In this document: piece by piece, positions 1 through 10,228 of the stretch | Layout: each line of letters opens with the position of its first letter | Position numbering within the stretch: position 1 is the first letter of the stretch | NCBI GenBank assembly: GCA_002286855.1 | Contig: NRSV01000016.1 | Span: 254,008 to 318,007, forward strand | DNA from: Bipolaris cookei | Taxonomy: Eukaryota; Ascomycota; Dothideomycetes; Pleosporales; Pleosporaceae | Reading direction: 5' to 3' | Length of the DNA: 64,000 nucleotides | Made by a program: the position numbers and the translations under genes | The notes under the pieces: generated by a model | Seen by the model: only the letters and a program-made list of their open reading frames with translations | Databases searched by the model: none | Told to the model about the DNA's origin: nothing

Positions 1-660
1 CGATTCGTTTGGCTTAGCCGTATGGCTGGTGACGGCAAGCTAGCTTCGATACTTGTTGGGGTAGCTGGAGCTGTTTTGAACACTCCTAGTACCTTTCCAC
101 ACGCCGCGTTGTGTAGTGGCTGAAGCTGATCTTCTATATAGCTCTGGTTTCGCCAGTAGACTGGCGACCCATAATCTGCAATGCTAGTAACGCATGCTAG
201 ATACAGTTGTCTAATAGCAAAGTGTCGCACGCGTAGGTGCGGTGAGAAAATGGAGGTTTTTGTTTGTTGCACGCGTACGTGCGGTGAATTGATGAGTGTA
301 TTGTGTGTCTTGTATGTATGATCTTCTTCTTTTTCTTTGATGTTGTGCTCTCTACAACTGTCTTTTGTACACGACCATTGCAGGGGCTTGTTACATGTAG
401 AATATCGACATACATCGGCTGTAGCCCATGCCGATATATCCTGGCATAGTGTTGGCCGTAATTCATGCCGATATGTCCTGGCAAAACATCGGATGTAACT
501 CATATCGATATATCCTTGCATAGTCTGCGACACAAAGGGAGATAGCCCGCGATCGATATTAGCTAGTCTCCCTAGTCTATTGAAAGCTGTTTTTGCTTGG
601 CTAGCTCGGATAGCGGTAATCTGCAGTAAGCCGTGTGATTTGTCTGGCGATTTGTAGTGG
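1..660 (-). mobile_element. Tad-like LINE fragment (reverse transcriptase C-terminal region), split by a solo LTR
   Basis: The minus strand of 1-217 encodes the stretch LYLACVTSIADYGSPVYW followed by further residues typical of the region after the reverse transcriptase domain in Tad1-type non-LTR retrotransposons. The frame is broken at 222 and resumes at 538, where the minus strand reads AKTAFNRLGRLANIDRGLSP. Removing 223-532 and one copy of the 5-bp duplication restores the frame as SPFAIRQLYLAC. The fragment runs off the left edge. Its upstream limit is uncertain: recognisable coding fades near position 660. No complete element is visible, so it is a decayed or truncated copy. Confidence 0.8.
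223..532 (-). mobile_element. Solo LTR, 310 bp, with 5-bp target duplication
   Basis: The element starts TGTCGCACGCG and ends CTGCGACA, so it has TG...CA ends and a 7-bp terminal inverted repeat (TGTCGCA/TGCGACA). It is flanked on both sides by CAAAG (218-222 and 533-537), the 5-bp duplication typical of LTR integrases. It contains two direct copies of a GCACGCGTA-GTGCGGTG motif (about 227-243 and 270-287) and three imperfect 37-38-bp tandem repeats around 417-524. Related copies lie at 9907-10228 and 26455-26641. The 26455 copy abuts a Copia-like gag fragment, which fixes sense orientation as minus here. Confidence 0.85.
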
Positions 661-1300
661 AAAAGAGTTATGGATGTAACTGAAGTAAAGACAATCAATT
701 CTATACTAGATAGGACAACAATGTAGTAATCTTGTTAAGGAAAGTAACTAGTAGGAAGGTACAATTTGAGTTGACCACAATGAGAGTAATAATGAAATCC
801 ATCCATCCTTATATCCTCATTGCTTCCAGTCCTGTCCTCCCTGGCATCCCCTGTCCTTACCTCCTCTGGTGTTAGCGTAGAGAGGCCTGGGAGGCCATGC
901 CTTGGCGGGAAGTTAGTCACGTGATCATCGCCTCGTGTTGATCATTACCTTCTGACTCAGACCTCTGCAGGCCACAGTATCCGACTGTGCCTCTCTTGAT
1001 TTCTTGTCTAGTATCAAGGAGAAAATCCTTCTTGTTACTTGTAACATTATCCCCCCTCTTGGGGCTATCGTCCCAGTACCCTGGATTACCGTGCCCGCGC
1101 GCGCAACGCCCCACGTCACGTAACGCCCCACGAACACCAGAACACCAGACAAGCCACTAACTCCAGTCTCATGTTTATTTCCGCAAAGCAGCCGCCACCC
1201 AGCAAGCATCCCTCTAAGTGATTGCACATCTTATGCTTGCAGCCTCCGCCACACCACTGTACATATACGACTGCGGAATACGGATACGATATCGACCGCA
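661..1300. other. Intergenic, no gene recognised
   Basis: No convincing coding region. It holds the 5' flank of the WLM-protease gene. Around 1087-1115 there is a sequence TACCGTGCCCGCGCGCGCAA that resembles the right-hand terminal repeat of the pogo copy ending at 26099; it could be a relic of an excised or decayed element. Confidence 0.4.
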
Positions 1301-2698
1301 ATGGTTCTCGGTTTCGAGCGCATCAATGAGCGCACTCAACGCCCCAACGCCTACATCAACTTCATACGCACGCTTCCTGGCCCGACATCCGCTACTGCCG
1401 AGAACATCCTGAACCGTGTCGCAGCCATATGCTATCCCTCCATGAAGTCACATATGATCCTTGTCCAGACGCTTGAGGAATTCCCGTACAACACCGAGTT
1501 TATTGGTCGCAACTTCAATGCGGGCGAGGTCATACAGCTGGTGCTGAGGGATCACAATGGGAAATGGCTACCCCAGAGAATGGTTGAAATGGTCATGATG
1601 CATGAACTTGCCCATTGTAAGCAGATGAACCACTCAAAGGCCTTCTGGAAGGTGCGCGATGCATACGCGGTAGAGTTAAGGGCACTTTGGGCGAGAGGTT
1701 ACACTGGCCAAGGGTTATGGGGTAGGGGCAGGGAGCTCGATACTGGCGCAGTGCAGGCTAGCGAGGCAGATCATGTAGATGTCCCTGAACACCTTTGTGG
1801 AGGCACTTATGCTCGAAAGTGCGGGAAGAGGAAGCGTGGCGCAAAGGAGAAACCAACGCTATCGTATGCGGAAAGAAAACAGAGGGGGATTTTCAAGAAA
1901 TTTGGCGCTGGAGGGCAGGCTCTAGGCGCGGATGAAGACACCAAGGTGAAGCTGGAGAACGGAGCAGAGAAAAAGGGCAAACCGAGAGTCGCAGGAAGTG
2001 CACGAGGCCGGGATTTGAGGGCAGCCGCGGCATTAGCACGTTTCGACACGGCAAGGAAAGGCGAAACCACAATCGACAAGGAAGAACAAATATCTGACAG
2101 TGACACCGAGGATGACTTCATCGAGGGTGACCAAAATGGTGCAGCAATCGACGTGGATGGCAGGAACATGCTCGACGATAAAGGCCGCGCGCTCGTCAAA
2201 GTCTGCGAAGATGACGATGACGACAAAGATAGCGATGCAAAAAGGGAGTTGGTCGAGATACGAGGCTTTGCCGTCTCGCGCAAAGGATCCAACGGGCTGC
2301 CAGCGTCGAACAACACCTCACACAACGCGCGACAATCAAAACAGACCATGAATAGTGCTCCATCGACCGCTATAACCAACTCCAATACCACCTCAGCACA
2401 AGGTGCCTCATCGTCAGGTATCTCATCCACAGAGCTCAATACGCGCAACCCCGAACCTTCACACCCCGCACCTGGCCGGCCTCGCAGTTCATCACCATCT
2501 TTCTCATTTGTGTGCCCCATCTGTTCTCTTGAGAACGATGCCGAAGCACTTACATGCATGGCGTGTGCTCATGTGCTTCAGAAGGACTTTGTCGTAGATA
2601 GTTGGGCATGCAAGAACTCAACCTGTAAAGGAAGTCAATATATCAACGCTGGAGATGTAAGCGTGTGCGGTGTTTGTGGATTGGCAAGACACACGTGA
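1301..2698 (+). CDS. WLM-domain metalloprotease, Wss1-like
   Basis: Single-exon 465-aa protein. The N-terminus (GFERINERTQRPNAYINFI) and the zinc-protease motif HELAHCKQMNH (about residues 101-111: His101, Glu102, His105, His111) mark the WLM domain of Wss1/SPRTN-type proteases, which degrade DNA-protein crosslinks in a SUMO- and Cdc48-linked pathway in yeast. The C-terminus has a RanBP2-type zinc finger (CPICSLENDAEALTCMAC) and a second cysteine cluster (CKNSTC...CGVC). The middle is acidic and low in complexity. The ATG at 1301 gives the conserved start seen in this family. Function in crosslink repair is inferred from family membership. Confidence 0.92.
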   Translation: MVLGFERINERTQRPNAYINFIRTLPGPTSATAENILNRVAAICYPSMKSHMILVQTLEEFPYNTEFIGRNFNAGEVIQLVLRDHNGKWLPQRMVEMVMMHELAHCKQMNHSKAFWKVRDAYAVELRALWARGYTGQGLWGRGRELDTGAVQASEADHVDVPEHLCGGTYARKCGKRKRGAKEKPTLSYAERKQRGIFKKFGAGGQALGADEDTKVKLENGAEKKGKPRVAGSARGRDLRAAAALARFDTARKGETTIDKEEQISDSDTEDDFIEGDQNGAAIDVDGRNMLDDKGRALVKVCEDDDDDKDSDAKRELVEIRGFAVSRKGSNGLPASNNTSHNARQSKQTMNSAPSTAITNSNTTSAQGASSSGISSTELNTRNPEPSHPAPGRPRSSSPSFSFVCPICSLENDAEALTCMACAHVLQKDFVVDSWACKNSTCKGSQYINAGDVSVCGVCGLARHT

Positions 2699-3002
2699 CG
2701 TTTTACAAGATGGCCACTTCTTGTTCCACAGAGTGAAAACATTGTCTCAGAATACTCGACATGGTACCCCCGTTTCATAATATCATAGCAATTTTAGGTG
2801 GCTGGTGCGAGAGTCGTGACCTCATTCTCTACAACTGTAAAACGCCGAAACCTCACCATTGATAACCTATACCGAGGACCGAAAAGACGAGCAAATTACA
2901 ACCAACACCATGCAATGCCTAACAATACCCCCATCTATCTCTTCACACCGAGAAACACTCTCGAGACTGTGGGTCTCGGATACTTCAAGGATACTGCAGG
3001 TT
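2699..3002. other. Convergent intergenic region
   Basis: Shared 3' flank between the WLM-protease gene and the oppositely oriented ApsB-like gene. I see no RNA gene or repeat here. Confidence 0.5.
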
Positions 3003-6000
3003 CTACCTTGCAATTCTCAATTGTGAACCCCCAATATTCCTCTTCGCACTATGCGTCATATCCACACCCACTTCTCTTCTGCTATTTCTCCTCATGCCCT
3101 CCAGCTTGGCTTTCAACTGCTCGTGGATTTTTCTATTTTGCGCCCAGTCGTCAGCAAACTTTTGCATCCGAAGCGCAGCAACGACTGCAAGGGCCGCTGA
3201 TTTGAGCGTAGGCCGACGGTCATGGATGGTAACGTCGGGTGTAATCCCCATCTGCGAGATGAGATTTAGATCTTGCTGGTTGCTGCACAAGCATTAGCCA
3301 TACATGTCTAGCGTAGATAACAGAAAACGAAACGAACGTACCATTCATTATAGGTCGAAATTTGCATCAGAAAAAAACTCTTCTGGTAACCGAGAGCCTC
3401 GCGGAACGCCTCTGCGCGTGAGCATCGTGCTCGGAGGAACTGAATCTGCTTGGCAAGACCATTGATCTCCTTGATATGCCGTTTTGTAAGAGCTTCTGCT
3501 TGCTCATCCAGGTCGACTGCGTCTTGGTTGGCCTTTTGCTGTATCGCTCTCGACGACGCTTGAAGCAGACGCAGCTGTGATTCCTTTTCACGGAGTTGTG
3601 ACTGCAAGTCCTTCAATTGGCGTTCAAGCGACGACTGTTGGTCGCGTGCAGTCGACTTCGCTTCAGAAAGAAGCTTGCGATGTTGAGCGTCCTTCTCGCG
3701 AATTCTCGATTCCAGGTCGCGGATCCGGTCCTCGAGTTTGAGCTTTTGCTCGCGTTGAGCCGCTCGGGACTCGGACTGCAATGCATTGCTCTGGCTCTCC
3801 TTTTCACGAAGCATCGACTCGAGCACACCAATCTTCTCCTGAAGGGACACCTTTTCTTCGGCTACCTCATCGGCGTCGTCTTGGAGAACAGCTATTTCTT
3901 CTTCATAGTCTTCCTTCTCGCGATTTGTGATGTCTCTGAGCTCTTCGAGTGCCTCTAGACGCTCCTCTGCTAGTCGTTGGAGAGCTTCAACTTGACTCTT
4001 TTGCGAATCCATCTGTTCACGAAGGTCTTCCAGTTCGTTATCCCGTTTACGGACAATGTCTTGCATGACATCAATCTGTGTATCTGGCTCATCGGCATGG
4101 CTTCGTAAGGCGTCGAGCTCCGCTTCCCGATCAGATATTGTTCGTCTTGCGGTTTCCAACTCTCTCGTTCGGTCACCGAGGTCGCTCTTGAGCTGCTTAA
4201 GATCTTGAAGCATCGCCTCCTGTGCTTCGACCTTTCGCTGCAGAGTGGTTATGTCGCGGTCACGAGCTTGCAGTGTTGACTGAAGACTAGACAGGTCCCG
4301 AGAGATTGCATCGCGTTCCCGCGTGATTCTCTGGAGGGCTTCTATCTGCGTGTCTTTGCCTGACACGGCCGATCTGAGGTTGCGCATCTCGTTTTCGATG
4401 TTGTCACGTTCTTGGCGAATAGTTGCAACTAATGTGTCGCGGTCACTGTTGCCTCTCCGCAGTGCCTCCACTTGCTCCTCCTTAGTCGAGATTTTAGAGA
4501 CCAGGCTGTCACGCTCGCGACGTAGGGTAACAAGCTCATGGGAGAGAGCATCGCGCTCTTGCCTCGCGTTGTTGAGTGCCTGTACCTGAGCATCCTTGCT
4601 GTTGAGATTTGCGCGAAGGCCGGTGAGTTCCTGGGTTGCATCATCACGCTCTCTGCGTAATCTTTCCAACCCGTCTAAGTCGTGGTTCTTTTGGCTAAGA
4701 TCTCGACGCAACTGCTGAAGTTGCTGTTCATAGGTTGATACGTCTTGCTGCAAACGAGTGATCTGCTGCATTGCGTCTTGGTGCTTTTTGCGGAAATCTG
4801 CAAGCTCGTCGGCTCTGGACTCGGCCGCATCGACCCGAGATTGCAAAAGCTCGATCTCAAGAGCCTTCTCACGCGCGACTTCCAATGCCTTCTGCCGGGC
4901 ATCGTTTGCAGATTGTTGAGCTAGTTGTACCTGGTTATCGCCTTGCGATTCCGCGAGTTCCAGTCGTTCATGCAGCGCATCCATTTCTGCTTGCCGTTCG
5001 TTGTGAGCAGTCTGAAGACGCCTCTGCAATTCTCGCAGCTCGTTGTCCTTCTCGCGCTCTGTTGTGCGTAAGCGCTCTTCCATTATGGCGATTTCTCTTT
5101 GTTTCTGCTCATTGGCCTCATCAAGTTCCCGCTGTCTCTGTTCATCCGCTTCGTCCAGCTCGTGTTCCAACTCATCAAGGTTTCGCTCAAGCTCACGGAT
5201 TTCTTGTTGTTTTCCGTCTGTGGTAGACTGCAGCTTTGACTGTAGGGAGTTGATTTCAGTATCCTTCTCGTGTTCTAACGAGCGAAGTTGTTCCTCTAGG
5301 TCCTGAATCTTTTTCTTCTGTTCAGTCAGTTGACGGTCTTTCTCTGCTTGAACTGTATCCTTGGAATCCTGAACAGACCGCATCTCTTCTTCAAGTTCAG
5401 CAATACGCTGGGCTTGTTCCTTGAGCTGGCGATCTTTCTCTTCATCGCCGGACTGTGACACCCTCGCTCTTTCTAGCTGATCTTCCAAATCTCTGATGTG
5501 CTCGTCGTTTTCGTCTAACATCCTATCGCGTCTTTCAACCTCTGCTTGTGCGTTCTCCAGATCCGCGTTGGCCCTTTCCAGCTCTTCTTCAGCGCTTCTT
5601 GCCTCTTCCAACTTCTCCTCAAGTCGCTCAATCTCAGCAGCGCGCTCATCAGCCAATCGCCGGAGCTCGTCCATCTCCTCGCGCATGCCCTCATCTGCAT
5701 GCCGCCGCTTAACTTTCTCCGCATATTCTCGGAGTTGCTGTTTATAGTGGTCCAGCTCCGTCTCCGCAGCTTTGAGATCTTTTGAGTAATTCTTAAGGTC
5801 GCGCGACATGGTAACTTTCTCGGACTTAAGATTGATATTCTCCTCCATAGCTTGACGGTTGAATTCGGGCCCCATCTTCTTCAGGTTCTCTTCGAGAAAA
5901 TGGATCTTAAGTTTCAGGCCGAAATTTTCCTTATCAATCTGTGCTAGACGCTGCATGTAGTGTTAGCCGGTTTGGACTAAAGGCTTGTTACCAACATCTC

Positions 6001-6518
6001 GGGTGTCTACGTTCACGTACATCTTCCTGCTCTCTTAGGGTAAGCACATTGCCGTTCCCACTGTCCATCTCCCCCTCTGCTCTCCTTGGTATCGCCATGG
6101 GCGTGCTCATAGCGCTAGAGTTGGGATCGGGCAGCTGTGTGCGATCATCGATTGATTCGGCAAAAGAACTTGATTGCACATCGAACATGCTTGCCTCGGG
6201 CAGCGGCGTGTTGCTGACCTGGAAGCCTGGCTTCATGGCGATGGGTGTTGTGATCTTCCCGTCAAAGAGGCCGTTGACCTGGCGTGTTCGATTCGCGGTT
6301 GCACTCTTCAGCATGGGCGTGAACTCGTTCTTCGCGCTCAGGTTGCGTTGTGTAGTCAGTTGAGCCCGTGGTGTACGGGCGCCGCTCATTTGTTTGAAGA
6401 GATTGTCGCGGTCTGTCGGGGCATGGAACGTCTCTTCCATGCTGAACGAGGGCTCGTTAGTAGTAAAGCGCGTCATGTCGCCAACCTCTGTGCGAGGCGT
6501 ATCGAGTAGGTGCGCCAT
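3003..6518 (-). CDS. apsB: Centrosomin-motif MTOC protein, ApsB/Mto1-like
   Basis: Three exons: 6021-6518, 3342-5950 and 3003-3282, with introns of 70 and 59 bp (GTACGT donors; a GCTAAC branch site in the first). Joined, they encode about 1128 aa. The exon 1-2 junction reconstitutes the centrosomin N-terminal motif (REQEDRLAQIDKENFGLKLK), which in ApsB and fission-yeast Mto1 recruits gamma-tubulin complexes to septal and cytoplasmic microtubule-organising centres. About 800 residues of heptad-rich coiled coil follow (repeated RELE, LRE and ELE blocks). Exon 3 restores the conserved C-terminal block YNECNQQDLNLISQMGITPD. I chose the ATG at 6518 (MAHLLDTPRTE); an in-frame ATG at 6593 is also possible. 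The gene symbol rests on family likeness. Confidence 0.85.
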
Positions 6519-6909
6519 GGTTGGGTGATATATATGTTGTCTATTGACGCATGAGTGAGAGAAATGGTAGGTCCCTTGGTGTGCGCACGTCAAGTAATTG
6601 TCGACTTTCCTTGGGTTGTTTTCTGGGGATACTTTGGGTGGTGTTGTTTGTTTGGGACGCTCGGACCACGACAGGGATGCTGCCGGCTGCTAGCCAAATC
6701 CGGTAGCGCGTAGCGGCTAGTCACGTGTTCTAATTTTGCTGCATGCACCAAAATCTCTATCCTAGCTGCCTTCAAGAACCATACTTGAGATTTGTATTTT
6801 TCTCCCTACAGAAAACTCATAGGATCGATACTTTCAAAAAGCTCCATTTTTTGCTGCCACAAGAATCAGTATCTAAAATACGACAAAACCAGCACAAGAT
6901 CTCCGGAAC
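6519..6909. promoter_or_regulatory. Bidirectional promoter region
   Basis: A 391-bp gap separates the divergent starts of the ApsB-like gene (6518, minus) and the ecdysoneless-family gene (6910, plus). A CACGTG E-box palindrome lies at 6722-6727. No TATA box is obvious. Confidence 0.45.
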
Positions 6910-8853
6910 ATGGAAGGCCCGCAGGACGGCCTCAAATGGTTTGGCGAGGGATTTGACGGGTTCCCGAAGAAACTGCCTGACGACGTTGTGGAATACATCG
7001 TTTTCATCATAGACTCTACACTCTCCGACATCCAAACTAGAGAAAGACTGCAGGGATTCCATCGTGCATTGAATACGCTGGAAAAGAAATTTCTCAAGGA
7101 GTATATTTGGCAACGCGACTCGCTAAAACTTGAACTTGTCCGCGAAGAACAGAAATGGTTACTTAGAGGCCACACCAACTATGGGGATAGTATAGCTGAC
7201 GAATGGCTCATTGTCTACTTTCTGCTCGAGCTAAGCAAAGAATTCAGGGATGCTTGGATACGCATATACGATAGTGATGGAGAGTTTCTACTCATCGAAG
7301 CTGCGAATGCGCTGCCTAAGTGGCTCAGTCCAGAAGTTGCAAATAACAGGGTATGGATAAACAGTCATAGGTTGCTTCTCATTCCCTTGGGTAAGGAGGA
7401 GGACCCTGCGCCACTCTCCCAGAAGCAAGCCCTACAGATAATCCGTGATACCCCCGGGCGGCCTCAACAGTACATTAAGGTCGAAAAAGAGGCATTCCAT
7501 CGACTGAATGGTTATCCCACTGCCATCTCAGAAAATCAGCATCATGCAACAGTACCCCTTCCGAGAAAAGTTGCTCATATCCTACATATCAATCCATCGT
7601 ACATTGCCCCAGTAGTAGAGGCATTCTACCTCCGCGACCCCATCTCAATACGTCTGCTACAGCCCGAAAAATCAAAGGTACCTCTCGTATTTCCACCGGA
7701 AGACTTTGTCGACGTTAGTGTGCGTTTTACGAAAGTACTATATGCCCAGCTACTCGGACAGTATTGGGAACCACCTGCACCATGGGACTATGCGCTAGAA
7801 CGGCTCGTAAAATCAGGAAAACCAACCGAGAAAGCTGATATTGGTTTCAAAATCGCAGCTGGCATGCAGATGCTACTCTCGCATTCCATTTATGCCTCAT
7901 ACAAATCTGCACGTGAGATTAATATACTGCTCGAGGACCTCGAAAATGGCGATGATTTTCTTCCCATGAATGCTGAGATTGCTAGCTGGCCAAAATGCGA
8001 CGATGACGAAGGCTGGTTGAATATCGATTTTGCTGAATTCGAGAGGGAATTGGAGGGTAAAGGTAGCAAAGGAAACCAAGGGTTTGGCGACAAGAATGCA
8101 CAAGAAAATCTGAAAAAGATGGTCGCCCGATTTAATGATTTTCTGGCCGATAATGAAGCGGGCGCAGAAGGTGCGGACGGAGGATTCGACCCTATGGATG
8201 AGGACAATGACTCAGATGCAGGAGACAGAGGGTGGGATGACCCTGAAGACAGTGACTCTGCTACGGAGATCAAGACCAAAAGTGAATCAAAGACAAAGGG
8301 CAGTTACGAGGAAGAACAAGAAGGGGAAGAAGAAGAGAAGGGTACGGACGATAAGGCAGATGCTGCAGCAGATGCCGAGTATGCGGAGTATGAGCAGTAC
8401 TACCAGAAGTTCATGATGCTTTCTGCAGCGGAAAAAGCTATTCTTACAGATGAAGCACGTGCTTTAGCACGTGAACAGGATGCCGAGAAAGAAGAAGACG
8501 AGGAAATTCGAAAGCTGAGCGAAATGATGGAAACTGAATTGTTCAGTCAGGGCGCTTTGGATATCAATCCAAAGTCCGATCAAAAGTTAATACCGGGAGT
8601 CACTTTACCGGGAAAAGACAAAGGCAAAAGCAAAGCGAAACTGTCAGAGATAGAGTGCATGAAGGATGAGGAAGAGGATGATGACAGTGATGATCTACTT
8701 GATGAAGATTACAATCTTGCAGATAACATGCTGAAGGCGTTCAAAGGCCAAGCTGGCATGGCCGGGCCGGCAGGAAATATGATGAGAGCCATGGGTATTC
8801 AGTTTCCGCAGGACGCTGACGATGAAAGCAAGAGTGGGTCGTCCAAGTACTAG
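6910..8853 (+). CDS. SGT1/ecdysoneless (ECD) family protein
   Basis: Single-exon 647-aa protein. The N-terminal half (PDDVVEYIVFIID, then EWLIVYFLLELSKEF, then IYDSDGEFLLIEAANALPKW) carries the hallmark blocks of the SGT1/ecdysoneless family, linked to pre-mRNA splicing, transcription regulation and cell-cycle progression in animals and fission yeast. The C-terminal 250 residues are strongly acidic and serine-rich, as usual in the family. This is unrelated to the HSP90 co-chaperone also called SGT1. The stop lies at 8851-8853. Length and architecture look complete. Confidence 0.88.
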   Translation: MEGPQDGLKWFGEGFDGFPKKLPDDVVEYIVFIIDSTLSDIQTRERLQGFHRALNTLEKKFLKEYIWQRDSLKLELVREEQKWLLRGHTNYGDSIADEWLIVYFLLELSKEFRDAWIRIYDSDGEFLLIEAANALPKWLSPEVANNRVWINSHRLLLIPLGKEEDPAPLSQKQALQIIRDTPGRPQQYIKVEKEAFHRLNGYPTAISENQHHATVPLPRKVAHILHINPSYIAPVVEAFYLRDPISIRLLQPEKSKVPLVFPPEDFVDVSVRFTKVLYAQLLGQYWEPPAPWDYALERLVKSGKPTEKADIGFKIAAGMQMLLSHSIYASYKSAREINILLEDLENGDDFLPMNAEIASWPKCDDDEGWLNIDFAEFERELEGKGSKGNQGFGDKNAQENLKKMVARFNDFLADNEAGAEGADGGFDPMDEDNDSDAGDRGWDDPEDSDSATEIKTKSESKTKGSYEEEQEGEEEEKGTDDKADAAADAEYAEYEQYYQKFMMLSAAEKAILTDEARALAREQDAEKEEDEEIRKLSEMMETELFSQGALDINPKSDQKLIPGVTLPGKDKGKSKAKLSEIECMKDEEEDDDSDDLLDEDYNLADNMLKAFKGQAGMAGPAGNMMRAMGIQFPQDADDESKSGSSKY

Positions 8854-9248
8854 GAAGTGTTTGAAGATTCGAGGTCTTTTGGCTGCTTCGGGCTGAGTTG
8901 CCTAAAATTGTTCATCGCGTTGGCAAAGCCTTTGCATGTATCGTACTTGAAACTATGCCTGCCCCTTATTAATTTACTGTTTTGGACCTGGATATTAATA
9001 TAGTGGATATCGGACTCATAGTCTCTCATATTGACCATCCCAATACAACCGCTCTCCAATCCCCAAACTCTTTCAACTATGAAATCTGCCATTCCGAGTC
9101 TTAGCTTTCTGAGCGTTGCTTCTGTAAGCCTTCTATTCCTGAATGGATGTAGCGTACGATACTTGAGGGGACCTCCAAGGGATGTGAACACACCGCTCAC
9201 GCGCCTAAATAGATACGGGGTGATGTCAAGCTCAGAAATATCACAAAA
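8854..9248. other. Intergenic, no gene recognised
   Basis: Overlapping short open frames exist on both strands (8850-9200 minus, 9031-9252 plus). Neither has a recognisable domain or splice partner, so neither is called. Confidence 0.4.
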
Positions 9249-9776
9249 CTAGTAAGATGCACGACTTTTTGTTGTTAAATAATAGCCTCCACTTAGAATG
9301 GTCAGCGCATGTCCATTTATAGTAACATGTACAGAAATGTCTAACGACATGGTGCGTTCTCGTACTGCATTAATACCCTCATTGGCCTTCTCCCAGCCAC
9401 GCAACATGACTGATTTGATGACCGGACACCACTTGTCCTTCAGTTGAATCAGATCACTGAGAAGAGCCCGATCCAGGTCCGCAAAACGACAATAGCTCAG
9501 GTCCAGGTTTTCTAACGACATTGGGAAATATCGGAATTTTACGAGCTTTTCGAACTCGATGGACATGTTTGTGAGACTCTCAAAGTCGCGAAATGAAGTG
9601 TATGTGTAAATATAGTCTTCTAGACGCTCAACCTCTTCCAGAAGTTCCGAATCACGGAGATTATAGTGATCATGAAAGTCCGAGTGAAGCGTCTGCAGTA
9701 TTTGTCTGTACGTTTGAAGCAATGCCTTTACAAGATCCCGTAGCATGACTAAGGGTTCATAGCGCAAACCCCAGAG
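9249..9776 (-). CDS. C-terminal part of an uncharacterised protein
   Basis: The reading frame ends at 9249. It contains an SLENLDLSYCRFADLDRALL block resembling the tail of fungal F-box/leucine-rich-repeat-like hypothetical proteins. A plausible acceptor (CTACAGATAG, exon beginning at 9776 and reading LWGLRYEPLVML) suggests that upstream exons once lay to the right. An LTR copy sits at 9907-10228 and I cannot find the 5' exons, so this is probably a fragment or pseudogene. No function can be assigned. Confidence 0.4.
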   Translation of the reverse strand, partial: LWGLRYEPLVMLRDLVKALLQTYRQILQTLHSDFHDHYNLRDSELLEEVERLEDYIYTYTSFRDFESLTNMSIEFEKLVKFRYFPMSLENLDLSYCRFADLDRALLSDLIQLKDKWCPVIKSVMLRGWEKANEGINAVRERTMSLDISVHVTINGHALTILSGGYYLTTKSRASY

Positions 9777-9906
9777 CTATCTGTAGCGAGTTTTGTCGGG
9801 TATGATGTATTTGAACACAGCCAAACAGGGACATGTCTGTAATAGCGTTTCGATTGTAGACAATCAACCTAGACACCAAAGTAATTCCGCGGCCATGTTT
9901 GTCAAG

Positions 9907-10228
9907 TGTCGCAGCCTATGTAAGGCCACAGAAGCAATGCCTTCAGTTGAGCCGAGGTGTCAGATGTAAGTACCTGGATTCGTTGAACCTCAACCGAAAA
10001 ACGTTCAGGGAACTCTATTACTACACCAGTACGTAAACACCGGGAGTCTATCAGGGAAACCAAAAGGACCCTTAGCGAACCTGATCTTGATGCCCACAAC
10101 CGCCGCGTATAAATAACGATAAGGCGGGTGGATAACAGAGAGCACACAATACACACGTCAATGCACCGCACGTATGCGTGCGACAAACAACAACATCCAT
10201 TTTTCTCACTGCACCTACGCGTGCAACA
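9907..10228 (+). mobile_element. Second LTR copy of the TGTCGCA family
   Basis: It starts TGTCGCAGCCTATG and ends with TGCAACA. It is inverted relative to 223-532 and shares the GCACGCGTA/GTGCGGTG direct-repeat block near its 3' end. Length is 322 bp. The flanks (TCAAG left, TAAAA right) do not form an exact target duplication, so the site has diverged or recombined. No internal retrotransposon coding region is attached, so it is probably a solo LTR. Confidence 0.7.

Noticed and set aside
1807..2559. 250-codon frame antisense to the WLM protease
   Set aside because: Serine/leucine-rich shadow of the acidic coding region on the plus strand.
8850..9252. Overlapping small frames on both strands
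   Set aside because: Neither has a family match nor a splice partner; the plus-strand frame only superficially resembles a signal peptide.
223..10228. LTR copies at 223-532 and 9907-10228 as the two ends of one 10-kb retrotransposon
   Set aside because: They are in inverted orientation, have different flanks, and the DNA between them holds ordinary conserved genes. The first has its own complete 5-bp duplication.
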